Positions 1-10,504 of a stretch of 64,000 bases of DNA are shown piece by piece (positions within the stretch are counted from its first letter, which is position 1; each line of letters opens with the position of its first letter). The stretch is from the NCBI GenBank assembly GCA_019925095.2, contig CM034389.1:14205435-14269434 (forward strand), read 5' to 3'. The translations under genes were made by a program, and so were the position numbers. The notes under the pieces were generated by a model. It was not told where the DNA came from. It made no database searches and saw nothing but the letters and a program-made list of their open reading frames with translations. Origin of the DNA: Dendrolimus kikuchii (lineage: Eukaryota; Arthropoda; Insecta; Lepidoptera; Lasiocampidae).

Positions 1-1281
1 GTTTGGGGAAAAAGTCTTCGCATATAGTGTGTATGAACTTGTAATAAGATCTCTTTGGATATACTGTTTGTATCTGGCTGGTTTTGGTATAATTAAAAAG
101 TTTTAATTTTAAAGAAGACAATTCCAAATTCAAATTAGGAAAATGTATGATTTTCATTTGTTTTTTTTATTATTAAAATGAGTGAATCTAATGAAGTAAT
201 TCGATACATTTTAAAATTTTACTACAAAAAAGGTGAAAATGCAACACAAGCCACGAAAAAAATTGTGATGTTTATGGACCTAATACAGTATCTGTGAGAG
301 TAGCGCAAATTTGGTTTAAGCTTTTTCAATCCGGAAATTTTGATATCAAAGATGCTCGTCAGTCTGGTCTCCTTGTTACGGACAAAATTGATGCCAATTT
401 TGAAAAAGTGGAGCAACATCGGCATATTAGTAGTTACGATGTAGCTGGAGAACTGGGAATTGACCACAAAACGGTTGTGGCGCATTTGAAAAAAGCTGGG
501 TACACAAAAAAGCTCGATATTTGGGTGCCTCATGAGCTCACTGAAAGAAACCTAATGAACCGTGTACTCATTTGTGATTCTTTATTACGACGTAATGAAA
601 CTGAACCATTTTTGAAGAAGCTGATAACTGGTGATGAAAAGTGGATCACGTACGACAACAACATGCGAAAAAGATCGTGGTCAAAGGCCGGTCAGGCTTC
701 ACAGACTGGCGAAACCCGGGTTAATTCGCAACAAGGTGATGCTGTGTGTATGGTGGGATTGGAAGGGCATTATTCATTATGAGCTGTTACCGCCAGGCAG
801 GACCATCGATTCCGAACTGTACTGCGAACAACTAATGAGATTAAAGCAAAAAGTTGAGAGAAAGCGGCCGGAATTAATCAACAGAAGGGGTGTGGTTTTT
901 CACCATGATAACGCTAGACCTCACACATCTTTAGCCACTCAGCAAAAATTTCAACGAGAGTTTGGCTGGGAGGTGTTAATGCATCCGCCGTATAGTCCTG
1001 ATGTTGCACTTTCAGATTTTCTCCTGTTTCGGTCTCTGCAAAATTCCTTAGGCAGTGTCAGGTTAACATCACGAGAGGAGTGCCAAAACCACTTGTCGCA
1101 GTTTTTTGATCAGAAGCCCCAAAATTTTTATAGCAATGGGATCACGTCCCTACCTACAAGATGGCAAAAAGTTATCCAACAAAATGGCACCTACATACTT
1201 TAGTCAAATGTAAATAAACTTTATAAAAAAACCATTTGAATTTTTATATAAAATGCGAAGAAACTTTTTCCCCAACCTAAT
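1..1281 (+). mobile_element. mariner-like transposon, 5' tip cut by window edge
   Basis: The right end carries an inverted repeat of the left end: TTGGGGAAAAAG near position 3 is matched by CTTTTTCCCCAA at 1264-1275, and the next bases (CTTCGCAT / ATGCGAAG) also pair with small gaps. A TA follows the right end, as expected for mariner insertion. The length, about 1.28 kb, is normal for a full mariner. It encloses one broken transposase gene. The first few bases of the left repeat are missing because the window starts there. Confidence 0.93.
178..1203 (+). pseudogene. mariner transposase, D,D34D type, frameshifted
   Basis: This was a cut-and-paste transposase that binds the terminal repeats and catalyses excision and insertion at TA. 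The frame opens at ATG 178 and breaks near 255-265, where one base is missing in an A-run. It continues in the frame starting near 294, then breaks again near 705-712 (about two bases lost) and runs to the stop at 1201-1203. Landmarks are a helix-turn-helix region around 390-530, WVPHELTERN, ITGDEKW (first catalytic Asp), HHDNARPH (second) and YSPDVALSDF (third). This copy appears to have 35 rather than 34 residues between the last two Asp residues because of one extra residue after TQQKF. With two frameshifts it cannot make an active enzyme. Confidence 0.93.
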
Positions 1282-1363
1282 ATTTGATTATAATTTTGGT
1301 TTATGGTTGTTATATAGATTAGGATCTCGTAGAGTAAAGCGAAATTAAAGGCGCGAGATCTCC

Positions 1364-1516
1364 CGAGCGAAGTAATCCTTTCTTCTGAACTAAGTGGTAC
1401 TTTCTTCTGAGCAAAGTAGTTCTCTTTTCCGAGAGAATTGTTCTTTCTTGAGAGCGAAGTGCTATTTTCTTTTGAGCAAAGTGCTTCACTCTTCCGAGCG
1501 AAGTGGTTCTAAGGAT
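1364..1516. repeat. minisatellite, about 30-bp degenerate unit
   Basis: Around five imperfect copies of a unit resembling TCTTCTGAGCAAAGTGGT follow one another, with GAGCGAAGT or GAGCAAAGT as the most constant core. It lies between the mariner and the last exon of the upstream gene, so it is probably in that gene's last intron. Confidence 0.75.
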
Positions 1517-1617
1517 CCTTCCAAGTTTTTGATTTCTACCTACCGGCTTAATATTAGTGTCATAATTTAGTCAGTTTCTTAAAAAAGTTAAATAACTATT
1601 ATTATTTTTCTTTTCAG

Positions 1618-1686
1618 AACTTTATCAAAGATGACGTTCCCACAGTAGGTGTCTCCGTGACCAAGAATGAAGTAGAAATCCTGTAA
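1618..1686 (+). CDS. terminal coding exon of an unidentified upstream gene
   Basis: A strong acceptor (pyrimidine run ending TTTTCAG at 1611-1617) is followed by 22 open codons and TAA at 1684-1686. The peptide starts NFIKDDVPTVGVSV and ends KNEVEIL. Codon use (GTC, ACC, AAG, CTG) is coding-like against AT-rich surroundings, and AATAAA follows 65 bases after the stop. The rest of the gene lies to the left, beyond the mariner. I do not recognise the family from so short a tail. If the exon is not phase 0, the reading would differ. Confidence 0.7.
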   Translation, partial: NFIKDDVPTVGVSVTKNEVEIL

Positions 1687-1750
1687 CTCCAACATTTGGC
1701 ATAATATTAGTATTATAGTTTATTATATTTCGATATAGACTGTTTTGTTA

Positions 1751-1756
1751 AATAAA
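1751..1756 (+). terminator. polyadenylation signal of upstream gene
   Basis: AATAAA lies 65 bp after the stop codon of the terminal exon; a second cluster (AAATAAATAAAG) lies near 1788-1799. Either could end the transcript. Confidence 0.5.
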
Positions 1757-1799
1757 ATATTGTAATTATAATACTTAAACATCACAGAAATAAATAAAG

Positions 1800-4620
1800 T
1801 AATTATTGCTAATATGTTTTTCAATGTTTATAATTTCATTCATATAGGTCGTCTCCAACTTTGTGACTATCAGATCAACTGTAGGCCGTGTATTAAATAT
1901 CTGATTTTGTATGAAAATTCGTTTATTATTAGTTCAAAATGGCACAACTATCGCTTGTTAACTAAGAGCGGTTATAAATTTTGGTGTAAATTGATTCTGC
2001 TTTGGGGATAGAATTTTATTTTCAGACAGGGTATGTAAGAGAAACATAAGGGGGTTATGATTTAGGGGAGAAGACAGTATACCTGCCACACATGTACAAG
2101 GTGGATTAGCGAATTTCACGCAATGGTGATATCGATTTACAGATTTCATCACAATGTTTTTTTTTACCGATAGCTCGTGGTAATAGAGAAGCGGACACGC
2201 AAACCAACTGAGATACTATTTATAAAACAAAGTCGTAGCCTGTATGTAGCCTTATCTCGCGGGATATTTTCCGGGAACGGCTCGTAGTTGTTCGAGTGCA
2301 TAAAAATTATCTTATTCCGACACAGTTTTCACTAAAACGATAGCTTACATTCTTTATTTAAATGCTGCGGTACTTTTTATCCCGGGAATTTCATTAAATC
2401 AAGCGTGGACGAAATCGCGGGCAAGTCATAAAAGTACCTCAAAGACACAAAGTAATACAGCGTTAGAAAATAATGTACTAATATAATAAATGAATAATAA
2501 TCTAATTTTTATGCACCCGAACAACTTCATAAAAACATATAAAACGATAAGATAGATAAAACATATCACACGTTTTATTACATTAAATTTTCTATCGATT
2601 AATAAAAAAAATCACATTTGAATTAGATTTTAAGTCTAAGAATTTGCTGTCGATCAGCGAAAACCGTATCCGCATCGGCCCAGTAGCTTTTATATGAATC
2701 CCGAAGAAACAGACAAACCGACAAACATACAAGAAATCTAAAAGAATATGCATCGGATTCTCTGTCGTTTATATAGTCTGTTTTGTTTTTTTAATAGCTT
2801 TCATGTATAGACACGGCATGTTTAGAATTTTATACTAATATAGATAGATATACACGTTTTAGAATAATCTTCAAACAAAAGTCTCGGTCATATTGTAGGT
2901 CTCTTTGACCTGAGATTAATAAAGGTCTTTGTTTTTGTTTGACGCCAAACGTGGGTGTTAATGTGGCAGCGCGAAAAGGCATATTTCATTATACATAAAG
3001 TTAAGATTTTCAACACAAATGCTCAATGCTTCATTAATAACAATATTTATAACTATTGTTTACTTTGAATTAACATTAAAAAAGACAGCACAGTATGTTA
3101 TTATCCTTCAAGTTTTGCTAAAACTAGGCAAATAATTGCATGTAAAGAAAGGCAGAAACAAAGAAAGGTCTTATCGTTTTTAAGTGACCTCATCCAGACA
3201 AACCAGATTATGGGTATGTTAACTCGTGTAAAATGAAATGCCTGATCAGACTTATTGACACAGAATAGAGTAGATGACATATTTCAAACTGTATTATGTT
3301 TATATATATTCGTTTCAAAAGATGTAGCGACGAGTTGATTAGCGTGAAACGAGCTTAATGTTATAGAGAAAACTTCCTTACTTGGCAAAGACTAGAAATA
3401 GTTAACCATAAGTCGAGTATATTACGAATAGGTACGTGGGGTTTTATCTAACGTACAGTTACGACATTGAGCTAGTCGATCGATATGGGACCCCGCGGGA
3501 AAATGACCATTCCCAACTGATTCAGACTATAAAGAAAGGTATTATCATCAACATAAAATGTAGCATCTCATTTCCAGCGAATGCTTTCATTAATCTTTTG
3601 GAAAGTATTTTATTAGCATAGTGGAGTAGTAGACCGTTTCGGTGTTGCATGGGAGTTGATAAGAAGTGATTCGCCAGGCCCTGGCGCAGTGCCAATACGA
3701 GGCGCCTCCCTCATCCGCGCTATACTTAACATTAACACGTTATTACGTAATTACAAAACTACAACACAAGCAACGATATTAATGTTAGTGTTATTTTGCC
3801 TTGAAATGCTCAACGAAACGTAGAGTAGCAGCTGCTTTTAAGTATTCCGCAGTCGAGTAGCAACAGCAGTAGGTATACTTGTGTTTTCGCCAAGTTCGTT
3901 CATCTGTCTAACTTACAACTCACTATTTTACTCGGACAATATTGGCATTGTACTTAAAATATTTGGTAGGAAGCATCTTGTCGATATACAAAATGCCGAC
4001 TACAAATTAAAGGCTATCAGACGTAAAATGAGGACTAAAAAAGATTCCAGTGCCCATAGGCGTGAAATATTGTTATTCAGATCTTGAACAATCGTAACAA
4101 AGTTTTAAATGGATTTCATTTACCTAAGTAAATAGCTGATGAGATAGATATATATTTCTAAAGTCGAATAAAATTCTTTTAATCTAGAAACAGTAGGTAC
4201 GAAAATACTTTTAAAAACATTCAACGTGGTATAATGTAAAATAAACTCAAATAAAATTAGTTTAAACCAATGAGGTATGATGTACGACGTAGTACATATA
4301 ACTCAATGGTTTAAACGGGACATATTGAATAGTATTTAAGATATTTATGGTAATATATATTTTCGGTTACACGCATTTTAGGGTTCCGTAACCATATCAC
4401 CAACCTGTTTTTGTCTTTTATGGAAAAAGCAGTTAACGTTCGTCGTCACTATTGATAGGCTTCCAATATATAAACGTCAAAAAGAACCTGATTGATGTAA
4501 TTCCGCTGCCTATCTACATATTTGAGGGTCACAGGCGTCACAGCTGATTATCTTAAGAACTACTTTTTTAAAGCTATGTAATTTGGCATACGTAGAAGTT
4601 TTGTGTGTCTATATATATAT
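1800..4620. other. intergenic, no gene seen
   Basis: AT-rich sequence with many stops in all frames. The only compositional break is a GC-richer block near 3650-3725 (CCAGGCCCTGGCGCAGTG, GGCGCCTCCC), which could be a promoter or an untranslated first exon of the downstream gene. An imperfect 15-bp inverted repeat based on GTTTAAACCAATGAG sits at 4260-4274 and 4302-4316. No transcript evidence can be read here. Confidence 0.5.
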
Positions 4621-4776
4621 AACTAGTCTGGCCATAAATACTGTTACATAAAAACCTTTCCTTTTGTCAACTTTTTAATTATTTTGAATTTGGAACACGT
4701 ATATTATTTTAATAACTTCTTTCAATTTTGCAGCATTTTACATATTTTTTCGTGTTCATTATCAAATTACAATATG

Positions 4777-6135
4777 GAATAGGGTGTTAAAAAAAATAGG
4801 ATTGCAGTGATTGCCTTGCACAAAGTGAGTATAGAGCCGTCGGTCATATTCCAGACACTTCAAAAGCTTGGTTTTTTTTATTTTTTATTGCAGGAATGCA
4901 GCAGACAGGCAGACGGCCCACTGGATGGAAAGCGGTTACCATCGCCTATGGACATTTGCAACACCAAAGGTGCTACAAATGCGCTGCTGCTCTCTTAAGT
5001 GCGTCTGGAACCTGGTCACTAATACCGGAACACAACTCAAAGTTGTTATGGCGGCATGCTCTAGACCAGGGGTGGTAGCCATCCAGTCGGGCAAATGCCC
5101 TACCACCTGGCTGTGGGTTGTTTAGTCGCCTCTTACGACAGGCCGCCAGGCCGCAGGAAATTGTATTCTTTCTCCGTTCCTGCACGGATAAAAATTGGTA
5201 TTAGCCGTATGTTCGTATATCGTACTATCAACAGATACAACAACACTTCGTCTGTCTGAAGACCAGAAAAGATCGGGGTGGCCGCGTGCTGTTGAAACTA
5301 CAAAGGCTGTTAATGCTGTTAAAGCCAGAATTCGTCGAAACCCCATTAGGAAGCAAAAAATCTTATCGCGAGAAATGAAGATTCCCGCTAGGACTCTTTC
5401 GCATATTATAAAACTAGACCTGAAGCTCGGTGCTTATCGTCGATATACAGGACATGCCCTAAATCAATCTTTACAATTAAAGAGAGTATATCGATCAAAA
5501 CGCCTTCTGTCGCGATACGCATGTGAAAGGCACAGAAATATCCTCTTTACCGATGAAAAAACTTTCACGATTGAAGAACAATAAGAAAAATGATAAAATG
5601 TACGCTCACAGTTCTAAAGAAGCTGCTCAAGTGGTCGGAAAGGTACAACGTGGTCATCATCCTGCGTCAGTGATGGTTTGGTGGGGCGTGTTTTATCAAG
5701 GAGTCACAAAACTACATTTTTGCGAAAAAGGAGTGAAAACTTCAGCCAAACTGTATCAAGATACAGTCTTGGATCATGTTTTGAAACCTCTCAGCAATAC
5801 ACTTTTTAAAATTATACCGTGGACTTTCCAGCAGGACTGCATCTGGTCACAAGGCACGAACTACCCAAGCATGGCTTGAAACCAACGTTCCGGACTTTAT
5901 AAGAGCTGAAGACTGGCCCTCATCTAGCCCAGACCTCAACCTTTAGACTTAAAATTATGGTCAGTTTTATAGGACATGGCCTGTTCTAAACGACACGGCG
6001 ACATTGAGTCTCATAAAAAATCTTTGGAGCAAGCAGTGGCGAGATTTCCCTTGGAAACAGTGCGTGAATCCATAGATTCGTGGCCAAACAGATTAAAGGC
6101 CTGTATAAAAGCCAAAAATGGCCATTTGGAATAGA
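4777..6135 (+). pseudogene. maT transposase remnant, split by a repeat and by frameshifts
   Basis: Recognisable pieces in order are: RIAVIALHKV (N-terminal DNA-binding part) before the inserted repeat; MFVYRTINRYNNTS after it; RNILFTDEKTFTIEEQ with the first catalytic Asp near 5550; ASVMVWWGVFYQGVTK; QQD (second Asp) near 5830; and AEDWPSSSPDLN leading to the third Asp. An early in-frame TAG, at least two frame changes, and a lost base in the SPDLNPLD region make it dead. Codons align well with the second copy, so both come from one family. Confidence 0.88.
4873..5194 (+). mobile_element. ~322-bp lepidopteran interspersed repeat nested in maT copy 1
   Basis: The transposase frame is interrupted cleanly. 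TTGGT at 4868-4872 is repeated at 5195-5199, and removing the 322 bp plus one TTGGT restores the frame, so this is a 5-bp target-site duplication. The unit begins T-rich (TTTATTTTTTATTGCAGG) and contains GGTTACCATCGCCTATGGAC, CCGGAACACAACTCAA, GGGTGGTAGCCATCCAGTCG and a terminal CCGTTCCTGCA. A second diverged copy lies inverted at 22963-23280. No protein is coded; it is probably a non-autonomous element. Confidence 0.85.
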
Positions 6136-6255
6136 ATATTTTTTTATTTTTTGCTGAGACTTTAATAAATATGTAAGTATAAATTTTTATAATATTACAT
6201 TACTTCATTAAAAAGAAAATGCATTTTCATGTGTAAAGAACTTATGGATGGACTA

Positions 6256-6279
6256 GGTATATATATATATATATATATC
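6256..6279. repeat. (TA)n microsatellite
   Basis: About eleven TA units directly at the right end of maT copy 1. The TA target site may have seeded the tract. Confidence 0.8.
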
Positions 6280-6589
6280 TAAATAATTTTTTTGCGGAAT
6301 ATTGAAAACAGTTGAGTTCATTGAGCGAAGTAAGTACCTAGGTACAAAATAAAATGGCCTCATATTTGGAACCCTCCATGTGCAAATCCATCTCGCACAC
6401 GACTACTTAGTTTAAACGACATAAAAATATTACCGATGTATGGTGACTTGGATATAATTCAATTATAAAATTAAATTACAAGTCACTATCAAATGTTGAA
6501 TAAATATCACATGTGTACATACTGTCCTACCTAGAAAATATACGTAACACGTAGACGTGGTATGCTGGAATCATTATCTTGATTACACT

Positions 6590-6825
6590 CAGGGCTTTTT
6601 TGTGGGGGCACGCGGGGGCACGCAGGGCCCTTAAAGAAAATTTCGAAAATATTGAAAAATTGCCATAAAAACTGAAAGATGAAAATAAAACAAATTTGGT
6701 AATCTTTACAAAAAAAAAGGATTTTTTAAATAGGTTTCTTGGAGTGGAGCTACAAACAAAAAAATATAGACTTACAATTTTCGAGAATTAGCGTGCCCCC
6801 AAGAAAGAAGTGACAAAAAGGCCTG
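6590..6825. mobile_element. hAT-type MITE, 236 bp
   Basis: The element starts CAGGGCTTTTTTGT and ends with the inverse, ACAAAAAGGCCTG. Subterminal GGGGGCACGC at the left is mirrored by GCGTGCCCCC at 6791-6800. The flanks ATTACACT (6582-6589) and ATTACACC (6826-6833) form an 8-bp target duplication with one mismatch. CAGGG ends plus an 8-bp duplication are the hAT signature. There is no open frame, so it depended on a transposase elsewhere. Confidence 0.82.
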
Positions 6826-7249
6826 ATTACACCTGTTAGAGCCGGCTCCATCGGTGTGATGACATGCTCTCATAGAATATCGGCGTGAAACGATTAGTCT
6901 TGTGCTAATCGTGCTAATCTAAGTGTTTTGTGCGATGAAGGAGGGTTCCCATGGCCCACTTCCTACCCTATCCAATCTTTCCTATTCCGGATGGAATAGG
7001 AGGATTCCTATTCCAATCCCTTAAAACCATACCCTCTATTCCGTTCCTTCTGTCTGATTCCTCTATCTCATCCGTATCCAATCCTAAAGACGGACAAAAT
7101 GTTAGCGTCACCATTAGTGTTATAACCACTTTCCATGAGGTGCGTCGTCTGTGTCTTTGCCAGCTTTGCAAGAAAAAAAAGTAATAATAATAATGCCAGT
7201 TTTTCAATAATAATACGCCACAGCTCTCATAGTCTTCCTCATATTCCAT

Positions 7250-7500
7250 TAGCAGTTCATTCCAATAGCCCGATACTTTTTGTTCTCATTTAATATTATA
7301 ATAGTCCTACATCCGTGCTTTGCATCTTACTGGGTGCATTTTATATGATGTAGAGAGGGATAATCGTCGGTTAGTGTCACGCCAGATTAAATTTGTCAAG
7401 GGGCTTCTACGTTGGCCTTCCCATGACCTCACGCAAGCCCTCTAAAAGTCCGAGTCGCTTTTATGGGCCGCAGTCTTCAAGGACATACCAGTTTTATCCC
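7250..7500 (+). repeat. interspersed repeat, family shared with 16976-17220
   Basis: It shares AGCAGTTCA(C/T)(T/C)CCAATAGCCC, TACTTTTTGT(C/T)CTCATTT, GATAATCG(C/T)(C/T)GGT and GTGTCACGCCA, and ends near GGTCTTCAA/CAGTCTTCAAGGACA, with the block at 16976-17220 in the same order and orientation. The two are diverged copies of one element. No protein reading is convincing. The class is unknown; it may be an untranslated part of a LINE. Confidence 0.7.
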
Positions 7501-7996
7501 TTGGTCTTAAAATTTCAATGTGATACATATCCATGGCAGTGAAAATAAGAATAGGGGCGACGGGTGTAGATCTCGCCGTCAGAGAAAAGGAATCAAACAA
7601 TAAGAAGGCAGCCAAAAAGACGTTTTAAAATTTATAAACAGTCATAAGCCCGAAAGCAAGTGAATCTACCAAATATTCACGAGGTGGTTTACGAAATAAT
7701 AAAAGTTCGGGTATCTTCTTATGTAAAATACTATGCAAGGCTCGTACGCTAAAATGATCAAGTTCGCGAAATACAGAAAATATAAATAACGAACGTAATA
7801 TTTTCAAGAGAGCACGAAGATAAAGTGGTTAAACATAACAGGGAAAACTACCGAGTAATCATGCGTACAATATTTTCGAGTGGAAAACATAGTGTGTATA
7901 TAGTGTGTTATTATTAAGCTGGGGATACAGTTATAGGTCGTTTCACGCAAATGTGGCAATCGATGTAATCCGATATCGGTGATGCGATATTGTTTT

Positions 7997-8175
7997 TAAC
8001 CGACTTCAAAAAAAGGAGGAGGTTCTCAATTCGTCGGGATCTTTTTTTTTTTTTTAATGTATGTTCACCGATTACTCCGAGATTTATGATCCGATTTACG
8101 TGATTCTTTTTTTGTTCGACGCGGAATAGCTTCTATTTGGTCCCCTAAAAATTTCATTTTCCTGTATATCGTCGT
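7997..8175 (+). repeat. GGAGGAGGTTCTCAATT lepidopteran repeat
   Basis: AACCGACTTCAAAAAAAGGA with GGAGGTTCTCAATTCG, a T-run, CCGAGATTTATGATCCGATT and TTTGGTCCCCTAAAAATTTC. Related pieces occur at 19205-19300 (plus) and 45540-46090 (minus, tandemly amplified). This family is widespread in Lepidoptera. Confidence 0.75.
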
Positions 8176-8214
8176 GAGCCTTCACCCAGAACCACTCTAT
8201 GCGCATTCCTAGCG

Positions 8215-8880
8215 ATGTGCAGTGCAGAATGTTTTCCCGCGTTGCGACTGTAAGCGGGTTTACAGAGCTCCAGTTGCACAGCGCCTGCGAGGCCGATCTG
8301 GAGTCATTATAAATGCCAAAGCTCCGACATCTAGTCTCGGCTTCATTGCATTATGCTGCTTATTCCTTATGCATAATGAGGCTCCAACTTTTCCATCGAT
8401 TAAGCTACAGTTCGTGAAGATACGCACCACCTGGTGGAGTTGCGCATCCACCTCCTTCTGGTAGCTCCTGTAGCTCGATCTGTGAGGCCGGGTGAGTTGT
8501 GCTGGCGTAAGCAACTCGTATTTTCGTCTCTCTATCCTCAAGCATTGGCGGGTATATTTTCCTCCTGGCTTCGCATACAAAAGCGACTTCTCTCAGACAA
8601 AGATCAAGGGGGAGTATATCCGCCAGCGCCAATGCGGAGTTTAGGGAGTCAATCTTATACGACTACACATTTTTTGTGCGAATCTACGCTGGACGGTATT
8701 GAGTTGCTTACGTACGCCTAACCTTGTAGCCGAAGGCGCCCAGACGCTCGCTGCATATAGGACACCTGGCTCCAGCACCGCTGTATAAGTATACATGTTC
8801 CGGATGACGTCGGGCATAGACCCCAGGTGACCTTGGCAGCTCGCAACAGCTGCTGATAAAACTTTACTGACTTCGTACAA
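8215..8880 (-). pseudogene. R1-like LINE remnant: end of reverse transcriptase and RNase H
   Basis: On the minus strand, pieces of a LINE polyprotein run from 8880 downward: GVLYAASVWAPSA and LNTVQRRFAQKMC, then LALADILPLDLCLREVAF, then HPASQIELQ, then an RNase H-like IFTNCSLIDGKVGASL. The usual acidic TDGS motif reads TNCS here. At least one frameshift separates 8641-8880 from 8405-8632, and stops break the rest. The motif order matches R1-clade elements that end in RNase H. It is a 5'- and 3'-truncated fossil inside the composite repeat. Confidence 0.75.
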
Positions 8881-9159
8881 ACGTTTTATACGTGCGAGTT
8901 AAAGGTTGTCGAAGTTCAAATCTAGGATCTTATCTTCCGAGGCCAACTCAATGCTGGCACCTCCTATGCTCAATCTTGGTGTCATACTTTAGCTTACCAG
9001 TGAAAATCACAGTGACGTTACATATTGACATATACCCTACGTATACACTAATGTGGCTATTCGAGAAGGGCGTCGTATCTTTACCACTTTAAATGAGACG
9101 CATTCGGCCACAGTCAATATCTACAACATCATCGCAGGTGCGGCCCCAGCATTAGGAAT

Positions 9160-9300
9160 CTATTGGAATGTACGTACGCAGTAAATATGTTGCGGTAGCT
9201 GGGCAACGGAGGCCGGAGCTGCCGGGTGGGACCACGCTGCATGTTTACTACGGTAGCCCACCCCAGGGAGAACTGCACTATTTTATCTGTGAACTTACGT
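9160..9300. repeat. GC-rich probable LINE or repeat fragment
   Basis: A short GC-rich block (GCAACGGAGGCCGGAGCTGC, then GGGTGGGACCACGCTGCATG) stands out from its AT-rich flanks just outside the composite repeat. There is no open frame. The class cannot be named. Confidence 0.3.
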
Positions 9301-10383
9301 GGTTACTTTGTTGAATGTACCTACACATCACTGTACAAATAAAAATACTCTGACTTATATAAAATCATTCGCCTATTTTGTTTTTATAAAGTAGTTCTGA
9401 CCGTAAAATTTACAAGTTATGTAGATAATAAGATATTGGCAAATGTAATATGGTTACTTGTGCTTTGCCTGATTGCTAGAAGCAATCGTATTATTTTGAG
9501 CCATCTTTGAGTCCCCAATTTGGTGTTCATGGAACATTTTTAAACATAGCTCTTAAACTGTATAACAATTGCTACAAATATGATTAGAACCTTTAAATAT
9601 ATAACATTTCCTCAAACATTGAACAATAGACAAGAATGCACACTTACGTATGCGTATGTACTTGGTAATCTGCAAGTTTGACAGAAGCGACAAACTTGGC
9701 TAAGATAAAACACACACTCACGATTAACTTACTCGGCGCCCACGCTGCAAATGAGCTCCATTTGTTTCTACTATAAACGGTGCACATTTACAATCACGCT
9801 TTGTTTACACAACCCGTTTAGTTTCTTACAAATTTAAATATCTGCGGTTACCCGCCGTCTGGGGCTACCAGACTTTCCCCTAATCATTCATTGCAATATG
9901 CACAAAAATAAGCTACTGCCAGTATGGTTAAGAACACATACCAATTGTTATTTGTGATTGTATTTCTTAAAAATAAAATACATATATTCATTTGATCTAT
10001 CAGTTGTTTAAAGCAAATATAAGTATTATTATAAAATTAAGGGGTAGGTAGGTACGTAGAGCTATAAATTTGAGAAACCTTGGACTAACGCAAAAATAAT
10101 TGTTCAAATGGGAGCTGTAAAAGCCTTAGATTAATATTGCCCGAATGTACATCAAGACAGATAAAAATTCTGATACTTTATTGTTCTATAGGATTAGAAT
10201 AAATTCTATAACAATTGTAATTTCTAGATCAAGTAGTTAACTTGTAAACTTCTATAGTTAGATTAAGAAGTTAGTTAAAGACAATATGAATTTAACTAGT
10301 GCCGTAATAGATCTGAGCTAAGAGTTCCAGTCACGTTGAGGAAAATGTTGGCATTACAGGCGTGGAGTAAAATTATAGATACA

Positions 10384-10504
10384 GGCGTGTAGAGGGTAAG
10401 GGTACGCGCGAGGGGGGCAGGGGTGCGGCGGGCGCCCCCGGTGTCCTCAGTGCTGTGGAGGCTGCGGCCCGTCGTACCGCCCGCCCTGCGCCAAATCGCC
10501 CACA
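10384..10504. other. isolated GC-rich island, 120 bp
   Basis: Surrounded by over 70 % AT sequence, this block is mostly G and C (GCGCGAGGGGGGCAGGGGTG, GGCGGGCGCCCCCGGTG, CCCGCCCTGCGCC). It lies 5.7 kb upstream of the EGF gene's first coding exon and on neither strand joins a clear exon. It may be an untranslated first exon, a promoter or an enhancer. A minus-strand open frame covers it but looks compositional. Confidence 0.3.

Larger units (their letters stand above)
4623..6259 (+). mobile_element. maT-type (DD37D) mariner, copy 1, with a nested insertion
   Basis: The left end reads CTAGTCTGGCCATAAATACT and the right end carries its diverged inverse (TTATGGATGGACTAG near 6241-6256), next to TA-rich flanks. 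Without the nested repeat at 4873-5194 the element is about 1.31 kb, the same size as the copy at 14532-15823. The two copies are in opposite orientation. Confidence 0.88.
7918..9150. mobile_element. composite repeat with matching outer ends
   Basis: GCTGGGG at 7918-7924 and CCCCAGC at 9144-9150 bound a block whose left part reads GTCGTTTCACGCAAATGTGG and whose right part reads GACGCATTCGGCCACAG. The left motif recurs at 42261-42280 and the right motif at 45325-45345, each without the other end. Inside lie the GGAGGAGGTTCTCAATT repeat (7997-8175) and an R1-like LINE piece. I read it as a non-autonomous element later invaded by others, but seven matched terminal bases alone are weak evidence. 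Confidence 0.45.

Noticed and set aside
1364..1516. CRISPR-like regular repeats
   Set aside because: The units are degenerate and contiguous, with no unique spacers, in a eukaryotic genome; a minisatellite explains them.
5122..5346. 74-codon minus-strand open frame
   Set aside because: It straddles the junction between the nested repeat and the maT transposase and is antisense to both.
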